Shown here one piece after another: positions 17,003 through 25,789 of a stretch of 64,000 nucleotides of DNA. Both the position numbers and the translations under genes were made by a program. The notes under the pieces were generated by a model. That model did no database searches. It was not told the origin of the DNA and saw only the letters and a program-made list of their open reading frames with translations. Numbering within the stretch: position 1 is the stretch's first letter; each line of letters begins with the position of its first letter. The stretch covers positions 1-64,000 of the forward strand of contig JBKQPG010000094.1 in the NCBI GenBank assembly GCA_052145115.1, given 5' to 3'. This stretch comes from CAIVVT01 sp052145115 (GTDB taxonomy: Bacteria; Acidobacteriota; Terriglobia; Bryobacterales; Bryobacteraceae).

Positions 17003-18192
17003 TGGGCGCGGACGAAGACAGGCTGCGGATGGTGGCGCGTTTGTTCGACCAGCGGCGGGGCGGCCGGGCCGAACTGGTGGCGCGGGCGCCGGGGCGGGTG
17101 GACCTGATGGGCAGCCACACCGACTACAACCTGGGGTTCGTGCTGACGCTGCCGATCAGCCGCGACACGTGGATCGCGGCGCGGCCGAGGGACGATCGCG
17201 AGGTTTGCGTTTACTCGGCCAACCTCGATTCGGAGACCCATTTTTCGCTGGATCGCATCGAGCACGAGACGGGGTGGGGCAAATACGTGCGCGGCGTGGC
17301 GTGGGCGCTGCAGGACGAAGGCCTGGAGTTGCGGGGATTCGACGGCGTGGTGCAAAGTACGGTGCCGGTGGGCAGCGGCCTGTCGTCGTCAGCGGCCCTG
17401 GAGTGCGCCACGGCGGTGGTTTTTCAGGCGCTGGGAGGGTGGAGGCTCGAGCCGGTGCGCATGGCGCAATTGTGCCTGCGCGCCGAATGCGATTTTGTGG
17501 GGCTCAACTGCGGGATTCTGGACCAGTTCACGGCCTGCGCGGGACGGGAAGCCTGCGCCCTGCTGCTGGATTGCAGGGACCTTTCGAGCCGCCCGGTGGC
17601 GATGAACGAGGGACTGAGGGTGGTGATCTCGGACACGCGCGCCAGGCGGGAACTGGCCGGATCGGAGTATTCGGCGCGGCGCGCGCGATGCGAGGAGGGG
17701 GCGCGGCACCTGGGCGTGGCGGCGCTGCGCGAGGCGACGCTCGAACAGCTCGAGGCGAACCGGCCGGCGTCGTCCGGGGACGAGGTCTACCGGCGCTGCC
17801 GGTTCATCATCGAGGAGAACACGCGGGTGCTCCAACTGGCCGAGGCGCTGAGCGGCGACGACCGCGCGGCGATCGCGCGGCTGTGCGCGGCCTCGTACCG
17901 GGGCGCCTGCGAGCTGTACGAAATCGGCACTCCGGCCATGGCGGCGATGATGGAGGCGATGCTGGCCGGGCCGGGCGTGATCGGCGCGCGCCAGGCCGGC
18001 GCGGGGTTTGGAGGGTGCATGGTGGCGTTTGTCGAAACGGGCGCGGTCCCGGAGTTCGCGCGCGCGGTCCGGGCCCGCTATGAGGCCGCGACGGAGCTGG
18101 CGCCGGAGATTTACGCCGTGCGCGCCAGCGCGGGGGCGGGCGTGATTCAGGACACGCGATCATGCACGCCGGAGGTCCGGCCAAGCGGCTGA
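16999..18192 (+). CDS. GHMP kinase, galactokinase-like
   Basis: ATP-dependent sugar 1-kinase of the galactokinase branch, 397 residues. Signature 1 reads GRVDLMGSHTDYN (residues 32-44), the ATP loop is VPVGSGLSSSAALE, the catalytic Asp is in CGILDQFTACAG, and motif 3 is QAGAGFGGCMVAF. Deviations: galactokinases have G-E-H-T-D-Y, where the Glu contacts galactose O6; here it is Ser39. A Glu-to-Ser change at the sugar site may alter specificity, so galK is not assigned. It overlaps the preceding URO-D gene by 4 nt (ATGA), so the two are translationally coupled and likely share a pathway. The stop is followed by a strong hairpin. Confidence 0.85.
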   Translation: MMGADEDRLRMVARLFDQRRGGRAELVARAPGRVDLMGSHTDYNLGFVLTLPISRDTWIAARPRDDREVCVYSANLDSETHFSLDRIEHETGWGKYVRGVAWALQDEGLELRGFDGVVQSTVPVGSGLSSSAALECATAVVFQALGGWRLEPVRMAQLCLRAECDFVGLNCGILDQFTACAGREACALLLDCRDLSSRPVAMNEGLRVVISDTRARRELAGSEYSARRARCEEGARHLGVAALREATLEQLEANRPASSGDEVYRRCRFIIEENTRVLQLAEALSGDDRAAIARLCAASYRGACELYEIGTPAMAAMMEAMLAGPGVIGARQAGAGFGGCMVAFVETGAVPEFARAVRARYEAATELAPEIYAVRASAGAGVIQDTRSCTPEVRPSG

Positions 18193-18248
18193 ACGCACGG
18201 GCGGCGAAGTGTCGCGGTAAGCCGGCCGGAAGATTCCACACAGCGAAA

Positions 18249-18286
18249 CGGCGCCGGATGGGGAGTTGAGACCCGATCCGGCGCCG
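18249..18286. terminator. Bidirectional hairpin between convergent genes
   Basis: A perfect 11-bp stem, CGGCGCCGGAT (18249-18259) and ATCCGGCGCCG (18276-18286), with a 16-nt loop. It lies between the galactokinase-like gene (ends 18192) and the convergent secreted-protein gene (stop at 18358). No U-tract is evident. Confidence 0.5.
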
Positions 18287-18357
18287 CGAAGAAGGCGCGA
18301 TGGACGCCACGGGCCCGACGCTGCAAATGTCCGCGCGTCAGGCCCGCGGAGCGAAGA

Positions 18358-19740
18358 TTACTGCTCGAGATCGGCCTGGGCCGGCATCGAGGCGATGGAC
18401 TGCCCGCGGTTCTGGAGCACCAGGACCGCGATCGCTCCCGTGCCGCTGAACTGGATGCGGAAGAACGGCACGGAGGGCGGAGAGCTGAAGGTGCTGGCGC
18501 CGAACAGGCCGTCGGCGGTATTGGCCGTGGTCTGGTTGGCGGCCAGTACCAGGGGTTGATCGCCGAGCTGGTTCCCGTTGACGTCGAAGACCTTCACAGT
18601 CACAGTCTGGCCGGCCCCGGACATGTCCTTAATGGCGAACGAGCCAAGGCTCGAATCGGAAGAGCTTTCCTCGAACATGGACGAGTACGTCGTGTTGGCC
18701 TGATCCACCCAGCTGATGGGCAGAGTGACGGTGGAGTAGGCGATGCCATGCAGGTTGAGGCTGAAGTCCTCCACCGCCTGGATCGAGTTCAACGAAAGGC
18801 CATCCTTGGCCAGTACCTGGAGAAAAATCTGGCCGTCGACTTCGGCCCCGCCATTGGCGGGGAAGACATAGCGCAGGAGGCTGTGGGCCGGCAGAGTGCG
18901 GGCATCGGTGGCGCCTGAAGCCAGGGTGACGGCAGCCCCGTTCACGGTCACGCCGGTCGGGGCGTACGCAGTCCCGGAGGTGTTGGCAACCGCGATCTGG
19001 ATGGGCATGTCCGAGCTGGTCGGGTTGTTCAGGTTGAAGCCCGTGGTCCAGCCCGCGCCGCCGATCGCAAACCAGTGGTAATAGCCGACGCGCCAGCAGG
19101 TGACATAGCCTTGCGGCCCGGCGGTGGCGGGTTCGCTCAGGACCGCGAAGGGCAGGCACTGGGATTGATTGGCGGTGGGAATGTCCCAGTCGCCCAGGAT
19201 CGACGCGCTGGCCAGGAATGTGCTGGAGACATGGTCGACGAGATAGAAGGCCTGACCGGGAACGACCCCCGAGGCCACGGCCGATCCGGTGGGCGGCTGG
19301 GCGGACTGAAACAGCGTGCCCGTGGCCGAGCCATTGTGAATATCGACCGAAGTATAGCCCGGAGCGGTCCAGGAGACCGTCACGCTGGTGACCCCGCTGG
19401 GCAGGGGGTTGGGGCTCAAGCTGATGGTTGCCACGCTGGTCAGCGTCAAAGTGGCGAGGGTGACGCGCGTGTTGGCGTCAATCAGATAGAAAGTCAGTCC
19501 CGGATAGGCCCATGTGCCCGTCGTAGAGGAACCGGTGGTTCCGCCTGACGCGAATAGCTGTCCCGTGGGGGTGATGAGATGAACTTCGACGGCCGTGGAA
19601 GCCGGGGCATTCCAGGAGACCGTCACGACGTCGACCCCCGCCGGCAGCGGATTCGGGCTGGCGGTGAAAATGACCTGCGCCAGCAGAGGCGCGGCGGAAG
19701 CCAGCGCCAAGAGAAATAGTCCGAATGCAAACTTCTTCAC
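18358..19740 (-). CDS. Secreted protein with two Ig/Fn3-like repeats, function unknown
   Basis: The GTG at 19740 is chosen because AAGGAG lies 10 nt upstream and the protein then opens with a clear signal peptide (KKFAFGLFLLALASAAPLLAQ); the longer frame to 19812 is not supported. The 460-residue protein contains two repeats of about 80 residues that begin SPNPLPAGVDVVTVSWNAP and SPNPLPSGVTSVTVSWTAP. A larger C-terminal region follows (about residues 200-460), rich in Ser/Thr/Val, with GYYHWFAIGGAGWTTGFNLNNPTSSDM. This is typical of extracellular beta-sandwich proteins in Acidobacteria. No enzyme motif is seen. It may bind polysaccharide or mediate attachment, but that is a guess from composition. 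Confidence 0.75.
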   Translation of the reverse strand: MKKFAFGLFLLALASAAPLLAQVIFTASPNPLPAGVDVVTVSWNAPASTAVEVHLITPTGQLFASGGTTGSSTTGTWAYPGLTFYLIDANTRVTLATLTLTSVATISLSPNPLPSGVTSVTVSWTAPGYTSVDIHNGSATGTLFQSAQPPTGSAVASGVVPGQAFYLVDHVSSTFLASASILGDWDIPTANQSQCLPFAVLSEPATAGPQGYVTCWRVGYYHWFAIGGAGWTTGFNLNNPTSSDMPIQIAVANTSGTAYAPTGVTVNGAAVTLASGATDARTLPAHSLLRYVFPANGGAEVDGQIFLQVLAKDGLSLNSIQAVEDFSLNLHGIAYSTVTLPISWVDQANTTYSSMFEESSSDSSLGSFAIKDMSGAGQTVTVKVFDVNGNQLGDQPLVLAANQTTANTADGLFGASTFSSPPSVPFFRIQFSGTGAIAVLVLQNRGQSIASMPAQADLEQ

Positions 19741-20076
19741 GTGAATATGACTCCTTCGGGTCCTTGCGGCCCTGACATCCTTCGTTTGGCCGGGCCGGCT
19801 GCCGGTCCGCACTGCACTCCAGCCTCGGAAATCCTCTGAAGCCAGGACGTCCGCGCAGCCACACTCGTTTCGCTCATCAGCCGGGTACGAGCCCGCGCCA
19901 GGCCCGCAAACTGCTCAGTCAGATGCGCGCCCAGCGGCGCGCGTTTCCTTAATCATGACCTGGCGGCCCGCGCACAGGCTGTACCCACACTCACTCACGC
20001 CTCCCGGCCTGCAATGCGCCTTATCATTCTACATAACAGGCAGGGCCGCGCGTCACTTGTCCAGTCTACAGCCGGT
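19741..20076. other. Gene-free stretch with a candidate promoter and hairpin
   Basis: Minus strand TAGAAT at 20031-20026 could drive the secreted-protein gene with a leader of about 280 nt. A hairpin TGCGCGC/GCGCGC with the CCAGCG loop (19924-19942) is followed on the plus strand by TTTCCTT. No known riboswitch was recognised. A hammerhead-like core in this region was examined and rejected. Confidence 0.35.
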
Positions 20077-21258
20077 TTACAGCGGCAGCACCTCCTCGCG
20101 CTGGGCGTCGAAGCGCAGCGTCCGCTGCTCCTCGTAGGCTTGCACGGCCAGCAGGCAGGCCTGGGCCGAGCGGTGTCCGAAATAGACGTCGCCGTTGGGC
20201 AGTTTGCGGGTGCGGCAGCAATCGAGGAAATTGTGGACGTGCTCCTGGGTGATGTCGCCGGGGAACTTGGCGATCACGGGCTCGGCGCCCTTACCCGCGG
20301 GGTGGAATTCATAGCGGTTGCGATTGATGAACAGCCGGCCGTTCTGGCCAAAGAAAGTCACGCCGTATTCGGGTCCGCTTGTGGCCGAAAGGGATTCGAA
20401 ATGCGCCGTGAAGCCGGGGTAGGTGTAGAGCGCGGAGATGGTGTCCGGGGCGGTGCGGCCGTCGTGAAAATCGTAGAATACGCCGCCCTGGGCGGAGACG
20501 AGCTGCGGCGCGTCGACGCCGGTGAACATGTGCACGACGTCGATCCAGTGGGCTCCGAAGTCGGTCATTTTGCCCCCGCCGAAGTCGAGGAAGGCACGGA
20601 AATCGAGGTATTGCGCCGGGTTCCAGTCGCGGTATTTCACCGCTCCGAGGAAGCGCACCCAGTCGAGGTTGGCCGGCTTTTCGCGCGGCTCCGAGGGCAG
20701 GGGCCGGGGGATGCCCGAATTCCAGACGCACCAGACGTGGGAGAGCTTGCCCAGCAGCCCGCTGGCGACGAACTTCTCGCGCGCTTCGAGATACACCGTG
20801 CCGGAGCGCTGCTGCATGCCGACCTGGCAGATGCGGGCGTTGACGCGCGCGGCTCGCACGATCTCGGGGCCGTCCTCGCGGCGGCTGACCAGGGGCTTTT
20901 CGCAATACACGTCCTTACCGGCGTTCAGCATATCGACGGCCACGCCTTTATGCCAGTGGTCAGGGGTGGCGACGAGCACGGCGTCGAGCTCATGAAGCTC
21001 GGCCAACCGGCGGTGGTCGGAGAAGGTCTCGGCGGCGGGCGCCCTCTGTTTGGCCTGGTCCAGCTTCACGGCGTAGACATCGCACAGCGCCCGCACTTCG
21101 ACACCGGGCTCGTTCTGGAACAGCGACATGACGTAGGAGCCCCGCTCGCCGAGTCCGACCACGCCCAGGCCGACGCGGTCGTTGGCGCCGAGGACGCGGG
21201 AATAGGAAATCGCAGTCAGGGCGGTGGCGCGAGTGAAGTCGCGGCGGTTCAAGCTCAT
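20077..21258 (-). CDS. Gfo/Idh/MocA family oxidoreductase, Tat-exported
   Basis: NAD(P)-dependent sugar dehydrogenase family, 393 residues. A twin-arginine start (LNRRDFTRATALTAISYSRVLG) marks export. Rossmann domain: VGLGVVGLGERGSYV (about residues 29-43) and the catalytic-region motif CEKPLVSRRED (EKP). The C-terminal alpha/beta domain holds GGGKMTDFGAHWIDVVHMFTG, with the His typically in the active site. Exported Gfo/Idh/MocA proteins are abundant in Acidobacteria and Planctomycetes; some carry tightly bound NAD and act in sugar interconversion. It sits 43 nt after the GH42 gene on the same strand, with TACAAT (21286-21281) and AAAGGA in the gap, so it may be co-transcribed or separately started. 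Confidence 0.9.
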   Translation of the reverse strand: MSLNRRDFTRATALTAISYSRVLGANDRVGLGVVGLGERGSYVMSLFQNEPGVEVRALCDVYAVKLDQAKQRAPAAETFSDHRRLAELHELDAVLVATPDHWHKGVAVDMLNAGKDVYCEKPLVSRREDGPEIVRAARVNARICQVGMQQRSGTVYLEAREKFVASGLLGKLSHVWCVWNSGIPRPLPSEPREKPANLDWVRFLGAVKYRDWNPAQYLDFRAFLDFGGGKMTDFGAHWIDVVHMFTGVDAPQLVSAQGGVFYDFHDGRTAPDTISALYTYPGFTAHFESLSATSGPEYGVTFFGQNGRLFINRNRYEFHPAGKGAEPVIAKFPGDITQEHVHNFLDCCRTRKLPNGDVYFGHRSAQACLLAVQAYEEQRTLRFDAQREEVLPL

Positions 21259-21301
21259 CGAATGATTCCTTTCGCCTGCGATTGTATCGAATTGGCCGGG
21301 G

Positions 21302-23575
21302 TTACGCGGGCTGGTCGAGGATCAGACAGCGCACGTCGAGCGGCGGGACCTTGACCCGCACGGCCTTGCCGGCCACCTCGGCCGGTTCGCCCAGCAGCTC
21401 GGCGACGAGCTGGCGGCCTTCCAGCGGAACCAGCTCCTCCACCGGTTCGGCGCCGGTATTGAACAGGAACCAGGCCTGGCGGGTGTCCAATACGCGGCGC
21501 CGGCGTAACAGCCGCCCGGCGCGATCGGATTTCACGCCGGCCTGGGCGAGGAGCGCCGTCAGCGCCTTCCTGCCATCTTCCCGGCCCGCTTCGACCGCGG
21601 CTCCGACGAGCGTTCCGAGGAGGATCGCCTGGCCGTCGCCAAAGTGGTTGCGCACGCCCGCCGCTTCCGTTCCGAGCGTCAGGATCACATCCGCGCCGGC
21701 GGGTTCGAGCGTCTGCAGGCAGCGCTCGGCCTCGAGCGTGAGGCCGGCCAGCGGACCCGCGCCGGCCAGGCGGGGCCGGGTTTTGGCGTCCGGCGGCAGG
21801 GTGTAGAGCTGCTTGTGATGGACGCCGAAAAGCTCCTGCAGGGGTGGCGCCATTTCGCCCGGGTAGCCGAAACCGGAAGCATCGAAACGGCCGGGACAGG
21901 CCTCGGCAATGACGAACCCGCCGGTGTGGACGAAATCCCGCAAGCGGCCGATGGCCTGCGCTTCAAGGAGCCAGGGCATGGGCAGGAGGAGCACCCGCAG
22001 CCGGGCCGGCCGCTGGGGCAGAAAAGCGGCGTCAGCGAACTCGGATGGATAGCCCTCCTCAAATAGCGCCTTCCACAGGCCCACGGTGGTCTTCTCGAGC
22101 GCGGCGACATGTTCGGCTCCGGAGGCGGCGCAGAACTGGTGCAGCCGCTCGCCGCACACGATGGCCGAGGCGGCGGGCGGCACGGCCCCATCCGTAAACA
22201 GGCGCGCGTGCTTCTGCAGCGCCTTGCCGATGCGGCCGGCTTCGGCGGCGCGGGCGGTAGTTGCGCCTTCCAGCTCGAGCAAACCGAAGCCGTAGGCCTC
22301 CATCCAGAACAACTCCGAACGATGGTTCCAGAAGCTGACGCCGCTGGAACCCGCGGCGAGCGTGCCGAGCGTCCACAGCCGGATATCGCGCGGAGCCGGG
22401 ACGCGGCCCGGCGTCAGGCCGCCGGGGGCGCGTCCGCCCTGCAGTTCGGCGGTCCAGAACTTGCCGCCGGGCCCCCGGGCGCGGCTGGCGGCGCGAATCA
22501 GGTCGAAGCGCAGCAGCACGTGGTTGCAGAACTGGCGGTAGCGGCGGTTGTGGGTTTCGAGGCGCCGCGCTTCGGCCGGCTCGCCGGGCTCGTCGAGCTC
22601 GCCCCAGGAGGGGTAGCAGGAGGAGCCGTACAGGTCGACCGCCTCGGCCCAGCGCCAATCGACCGTGGTGGCGATCGAGGCGCCGCCGGTATGGGCCAGG
22701 ATCGGCCGTTGGGCGGGGTCGGCGCGGCGGACGGCGTCGCCTTTCCAGCGCAGCACCCAGGGCAGATAGACGCTGTCCATGAAGTGCCGCCAGTCGAACC
22801 ACGACGGCAGCGCGGCGAACAGGCGCGGCGGTTCGACCTCCTCCCATTGGCCGAAGGCGCTCTGCCAGGCGGCGTTGAGCGCGTCCAGGCTGGCGTAGCG
22901 CGTGTGCAGATAATCGCGGTAGGCGGCCAGCGTGTTGGGGCAGTAGCACAGGCCCAAATGGCCCGGCCGCAGGTCCCCAAAGCCGATCTCCTGCCACACG
23001 TTCCAGACCAGGATGTTGTCGAAGCGCGCCAGACGGGCAACGGCGGTCTCGAGGAAGCGTTCGGCGGCGGCGCGGGCGGCCTGGTGGTGCCAGCACGGGC
23101 CGGGCTTGCCATCCTGGGGCAACAGGTACGGGGTGGGATCGTTGTGCGGCTGGCCGGTCTCATATTGCATGGAGGCGTCGGGGAACTTGTGCCACAGCCA
23201 GGCCGGCGCCTGCTCCATAGTGAAACCGAAATAGACCCGCAGCCCGTTCTGGCGAGCGTCGGAGATCAGCTGTTCGACGCGCGCCAGATCCACGGCGCCT
23301 TCGCGGCGTTCGTCGGCCGACCAGGATTCCTGGATCTTGACCATGTTGAAGCCCAGCTTCCTGAGCACCGGCAGGTCGGCGCGGAGCTGCTCCAGCGGCA
23401 GGGAGGGCTCGCGGTAAATATGCGTGCCGAAAGGGAAAAAGTCGGCCTCCGGCGGGGCCGGCGGCGCGGGCTGCGGGCTGGACTGGGGCCGTGCCGTTGG
23501 GGCGGCCAGGGCGGCGGCGGCCACGGCGGTAAAGGCGCGGCGGGTCAAGCGAGAGCGGGGCGCGGAGTCGGCCAT
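21302..23575 (-). CDS. GH42-like beta-galactosidase, Tat-exported
   Basis: Glycoside hydrolase with GH42 architecture, 757 residues. A twin-arginine signal is present (SRLTRRAFTAVAAAALAAP). The TIM barrel shows the family opening FNMVKIQESWSADE and the acid/base region WNVWQEIGFG (Asn-x-x-x-Glu type). The candidate nucleophile Glu is in GKFWTAELQGGRAPGG. A trimerisation-like domain follows (about 500-690; RLRDFVHTGGFVIAE) and then a small C-terminal beta domain. Probable substrates are beta-galactosides or arabinosides from plant or bacterial polymers. The neighbouring exported Gfo/Idh/MocA gene and the nearby sugar-1-kinase-like gene fit a galactose-using context. Confidence 0.85.
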   Translation of the reverse strand: MADSAPRSRLTRRAFTAVAAAALAAPTARPQSSPQPAPPAPPEADFFPFGTHIYREPSLPLEQLRADLPVLRKLGFNMVKIQESWSADERREGAVDLARVEQLISDARQNGLRVYFGFTMEQAPAWLWHKFPDASMQYETGQPHNDPTPYLLPQDGKPGPCWHHQAARAAAERFLETAVARLARFDNILVWNVWQEIGFGDLRPGHLGLCYCPNTLAAYRDYLHTRYASLDALNAAWQSAFGQWEEVEPPRLFAALPSWFDWRHFMDSVYLPWVLRWKGDAVRRADPAQRPILAHTGGASIATTVDWRWAEAVDLYGSSCYPSWGELDEPGEPAEARRLETHNRRYRQFCNHVLLRFDLIRAASRARGPGGKFWTAELQGGRAPGGLTPGRVPAPRDIRLWTLGTLAAGSSGVSFWNHRSELFWMEAYGFGLLELEGATTARAAEAGRIGKALQKHARLFTDGAVPPAASAIVCGERLHQFCAASGAEHVAALEKTTVGLWKALFEEGYPSEFADAAFLPQRPARLRVLLLPMPWLLEAQAIGRLRDFVHTGGFVIAEACPGRFDASGFGYPGEMAPPLQELFGVHHKQLYTLPPDAKTRPRLAGAGPLAGLTLEAERCLQTLEPAGADVILTLGTEAAGVRNHFGDGQAILLGTLVGAAVEAGREDGRKALTALLAQAGVKSDRAGRLLRRRRVLDTRQAWFLFNTGAEPVEELVPLEGRQLVAELLGEPAEVAGKAVRVKVPPLDVRCLILDQPA

Positions 23576-23608
23576 ACGGATGGTTGACAGTATAAGCCTT
23601 GCGGCGTA

Positions 23609-23637
23609 TTGATTTGTTGGTAAGGATTCAATAGAAT
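23609..23637 (+). promoter_or_regulatory. Promoter for the 23667 TIM-barrel gene
   Basis: TTGATT (23609-23614), 17-nt spacer, TAGAAT (23632-23637), 29 nt before ATG, with AGGAG upstream of the start. One of the few here with both hexamers at standard spacing. Confidence 0.5.
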
Positions 23638-23666
23638 CAGGCCTGGAAGTCCGTCAGGAGAACTCA

Positions 23667-24608
23667 ATGCCACAATCCCGCCGAGCTTTTCTTCAGGCCG
23701 CAGGCGCTGTCCCGGCCGCCGCCGCGGTGGCCAGCGCCCAGAGCGCCGCGCCCGCTCAGCCGCAGCGCCAGCCGCTGCTGCCCACGGTGGAGTTCGGCCC
23801 GCACCGCATCACGCGCATGATTATCGGCTCGAACCCGCTGTACGGCTACTCGCACTTCAACAAGTGGCTGGACGCGCACTACAAGGAGTACTTCACGCGC
23901 GAGCAGAAGCTGCGCCTGTTGTTCCACGCCGAGGAGCTGGGGATCAACACGTGGCAGGTGCACTACAACGACCAGCCGGCGGGCGATTCGCCGGTGGACG
24001 ACTACAAGCGTTACCGCGCGGCGGGCGGCAAGATGAACCTGATCGTGCTGGCCGATTTCGCGTTGATGAAGGACTACAAGCTGGTTCCCGAGGTGGTGAA
24101 GACGATGCAGCCGATCTCGATCGGCCATCACGGCGGCGTTACGGACAACAAGTTCCGCGCCGGTAATAAACAGAGCATCCGGGACTTCCTGAAGGCGGTG
24201 CACGACGCCGGCGTGATGGCGGGCGTGTCGACGCACAATCCGGCCGTGGTGGACGTGGCGGAGAGCGAGGGCTGGGAGAACGACTACTACATGACCTGCC
24301 TGTATCGCCTCTCGCGCACGGTCGAGGAGTCGCGCGCCGAATTCGGCGAGGCGGCGCTGGGCGAATCCTTCATGGAGCGCGACCCCGAACGCATGTTCAA
24401 GATGATCCGCCTCACCAAAAAGCCCTGCCTGGCATTCAAGGTGATGGGCGCCGGGCGCAACATTGAAACGCCGCAGCACGTGGAACAGGTGGTCCGCACG
24501 GCGTACGCCAGCATCAAGCCCACTGACGCCCTGATCGTCGGGATGTACGGCCGGTTCAAGGACGAAGCGGCCGAGAACACGGCGCTGGCGCGCAAGATTC
24601 TGGGCTGA
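23667..24608 (+). CDS. Tat-exported TIM-barrel protein, function unknown
   Basis: 313 residues with a twin-arginine signal (PQSRRAFLQAAGAVPAAAAVASA). The mature part looks like an aldo/keto-reductase-like or similar TIM barrel: GPHRITRMIIGSNPLYGYS at the start, EELGINTWQVHYNDQ, NLIVLADFA, ISIGHHGGVTD, VMAGVSTHNPAVVD and PCLAFKVMGAGR, ending in a GMYGRFKDEAAENTALARKIL segment. No full aldo/keto catalytic tetrad can be assigned. Similar proteins in Acidobacteria and Planctomycetes are annotated only as hypothetical. A good ribosome-binding site (AGGAG) fixes the ATG. A dispersed hairpin element follows its stop. Confidence 0.75.
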   Translation: MPQSRRAFLQAAGAVPAAAAVASAQSAAPAQPQRQPLLPTVEFGPHRITRMIIGSNPLYGYSHFNKWLDAHYKEYFTREQKLRLLFHAEELGINTWQVHYNDQPAGDSPVDDYKRYRAAGGKMNLIVLADFALMKDYKLVPEVVKTMQPISIGHHGGVTDNKFRAGNKQSIRDFLKAVHDAGVMAGVSTHNPAVVDVAESEGWENDYYMTCLYRLSRTVEESRAEFGEAALGESFMERDPERMFKMIRLTKKPCLAFKVMGAGRNIETPQHVEQVVRTAYASIKPTDALIVGMYGRFKDEAAENTALARKILG

Positions 24609-24635
24609 CGGCCGGCTCTTGAAAACAAACGAAAG

Positions 24636-24683
24636 GCCGACGTGGACGTCGACCGCAGACCTGGAGGTCTGCCCCACCAGTGC
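24636..24683 (-). repeat. Dispersed double-hairpin element, copy 2
   Basis: On the minus strand: GTGGGG, then GCAGAC-N6-GTCTGC (24672-24655), then a 6-bp stem with one mismatch and a 6-nt loop (24653-24636). It has the same layout as copy 1 at 27-70 and copy 3 at 43515-43559, with different loop sequences. It lies between two convergent gene ends. Confidence 0.6.
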
Positions 24684-24715
24684 GCATTTCTATATCGAAT
24701 TAATGACTCGGGACA

Positions 24716-25747
24716 CTAGAGTTTCAGCTCGCGGCAGGGCTCGAGCCAGGCGGTGTATTCCACCGCGGCGCAGGAGCGCGCGGGAATCCAGCGGTAGCAC
24801 GGAGCGCCGAACAACGTGTTGCGTTCGATCATGCTGCGGCGGCTCTCGGCGAACGGCGACACGCCGAACTCGAGGCCGCGCGTGAGGGTCTGGCCGTTCC
24901 ACGGCGGCAGCGTGCGGCTGTAGTTTTCCTCCCAGATGCCCAGCCAGGGGAAATCGCTGCGCTTCCATTCGTAGCCCAACAGCAAGCGGTGCGTCGGACT
25001 CCACGCCTTGAACCAGGCTGTCTCGCGCGCCGGGTCCATCAAGTGGGTCGTAAAAGACGCCGAAACCTGGCGATTGGTGTAGACGCGCAGATCCTCGCTG
25101 AGGCCGGCGGCCAGCGGCACGTGCGGCCAGTCGAACTCGGCGCCGAGCCGATGCGGGCACAGGCCGCCGGGATCGGAGGACATCACCTTGGAGCGCGTGG
25201 CCGTGGCCGCGGTGATGGTGCGTCCCTTCTCGAGGAACGGCGGCCCCAGCGTGACGTGCTCGGTCCAGGCGACCGGCCGGTCGTAGATGGAGAGGTTCTC
25301 GACGGTCTCGCCGATCTCGATGCGCCGGCTGCCCGGGCGCAGACGCAGGGTGCGCTCCATGAGCAGTTGGGAGTGCACCAGCGTGGCCCGTTGCCACAGC
25401 GTGTCGCCGTCGGTGCGCAGGGCATGGGTGGTGACGCCCGCCTCGCCGTGCACGCGCAGGCCCACGGCCGCCTCCTCGGGGCTGGGCCCGCCGAACAGGT
25501 CCAGGCACAGGTTGTGGCCCAGGATGCCGGCCAGCAACTGGCTCTCGGCATCGCTGCCGTATTCGAGCATTTCGGCCGACCAGGCCGACGGTTCGATGGT
25601 GGGCCAGGGCGGCGACCAGAGCGGGTTGACGCCACTGGCTTTGTCGATGATGGCGGCGATGTGGCCGCCCTGCTCGGTGACCACCACCTGAAGATGTTCA
25701 TTCTCGATCGCGGCGGCGCGGCGCCCGCGGTACACAATACCGGTCAT
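24716..25747 (-). CDS. Aldose 1-epimerase superfamily (DUF4432-like) protein
   Basis: Galactose-mutarotase-fold protein of 343 residues, cytoplasmic (no signal). Features consistent with the fold: an N-terminal VVVTEQGGHIAAIIDKASGVNPLW, the HGEAGVTTHALRTDGDTLW segment where a mutarotase has its first catalytic His, and WTEHVTLGPPFLEKG (second His region). The closing Glu of mutarotases could be in RGLEFGVSPFAESRR, but this is not certain. A role in sugar anomer handling fits the neighbouring carbohydrate enzymes; the substrate is unknown. A TACAAC hexamer ends 6 nt before ATG with no Shine-Dalgarno sequence, again suggesting a leaderless start. Confidence 0.75.
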   Translation of the reverse strand: MTGIVYRGRRAAAIENEHLQVVVTEQGGHIAAIIDKASGVNPLWSPPWPTIEPSAWSAEMLEYGSDAESQLLAGILGHNLCLDLFGGPSPEEAAVGLRVHGEAGVTTHALRTDGDTLWQRATLVHSQLLMERTLRLRPGSRRIEIGETVENLSIYDRPVAWTEHVTLGPPFLEKGRTITAATATRSKVMSSDPGGLCPHRLGAEFDWPHVPLAAGLSEDLRVYTNRQVSASFTTHLMDPARETAWFKAWSPTHRLLLGYEWKRSDFPWLGIWEENYSRTLPPWNGQTLTRGLEFGVSPFAESRRSMIERNTLFGAPCYRWIPARSCAAVEYTAWLEPCRELKL

Positions 25748-25789
25748 GCGACTGTTGTAGCAGATCGCGAAACGCCTAGGAAGGGGCGG

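Noticed and set aside
19864..19891. Hammerhead-ribozyme-like core on the minus strand (CTGATGA, GAAA and a CTCGT/ACGAG closing stem).
   Set aside because: The intervals that should form stems I and II are only 5 and 2 nt, too short for any helix; treated as coincidence.
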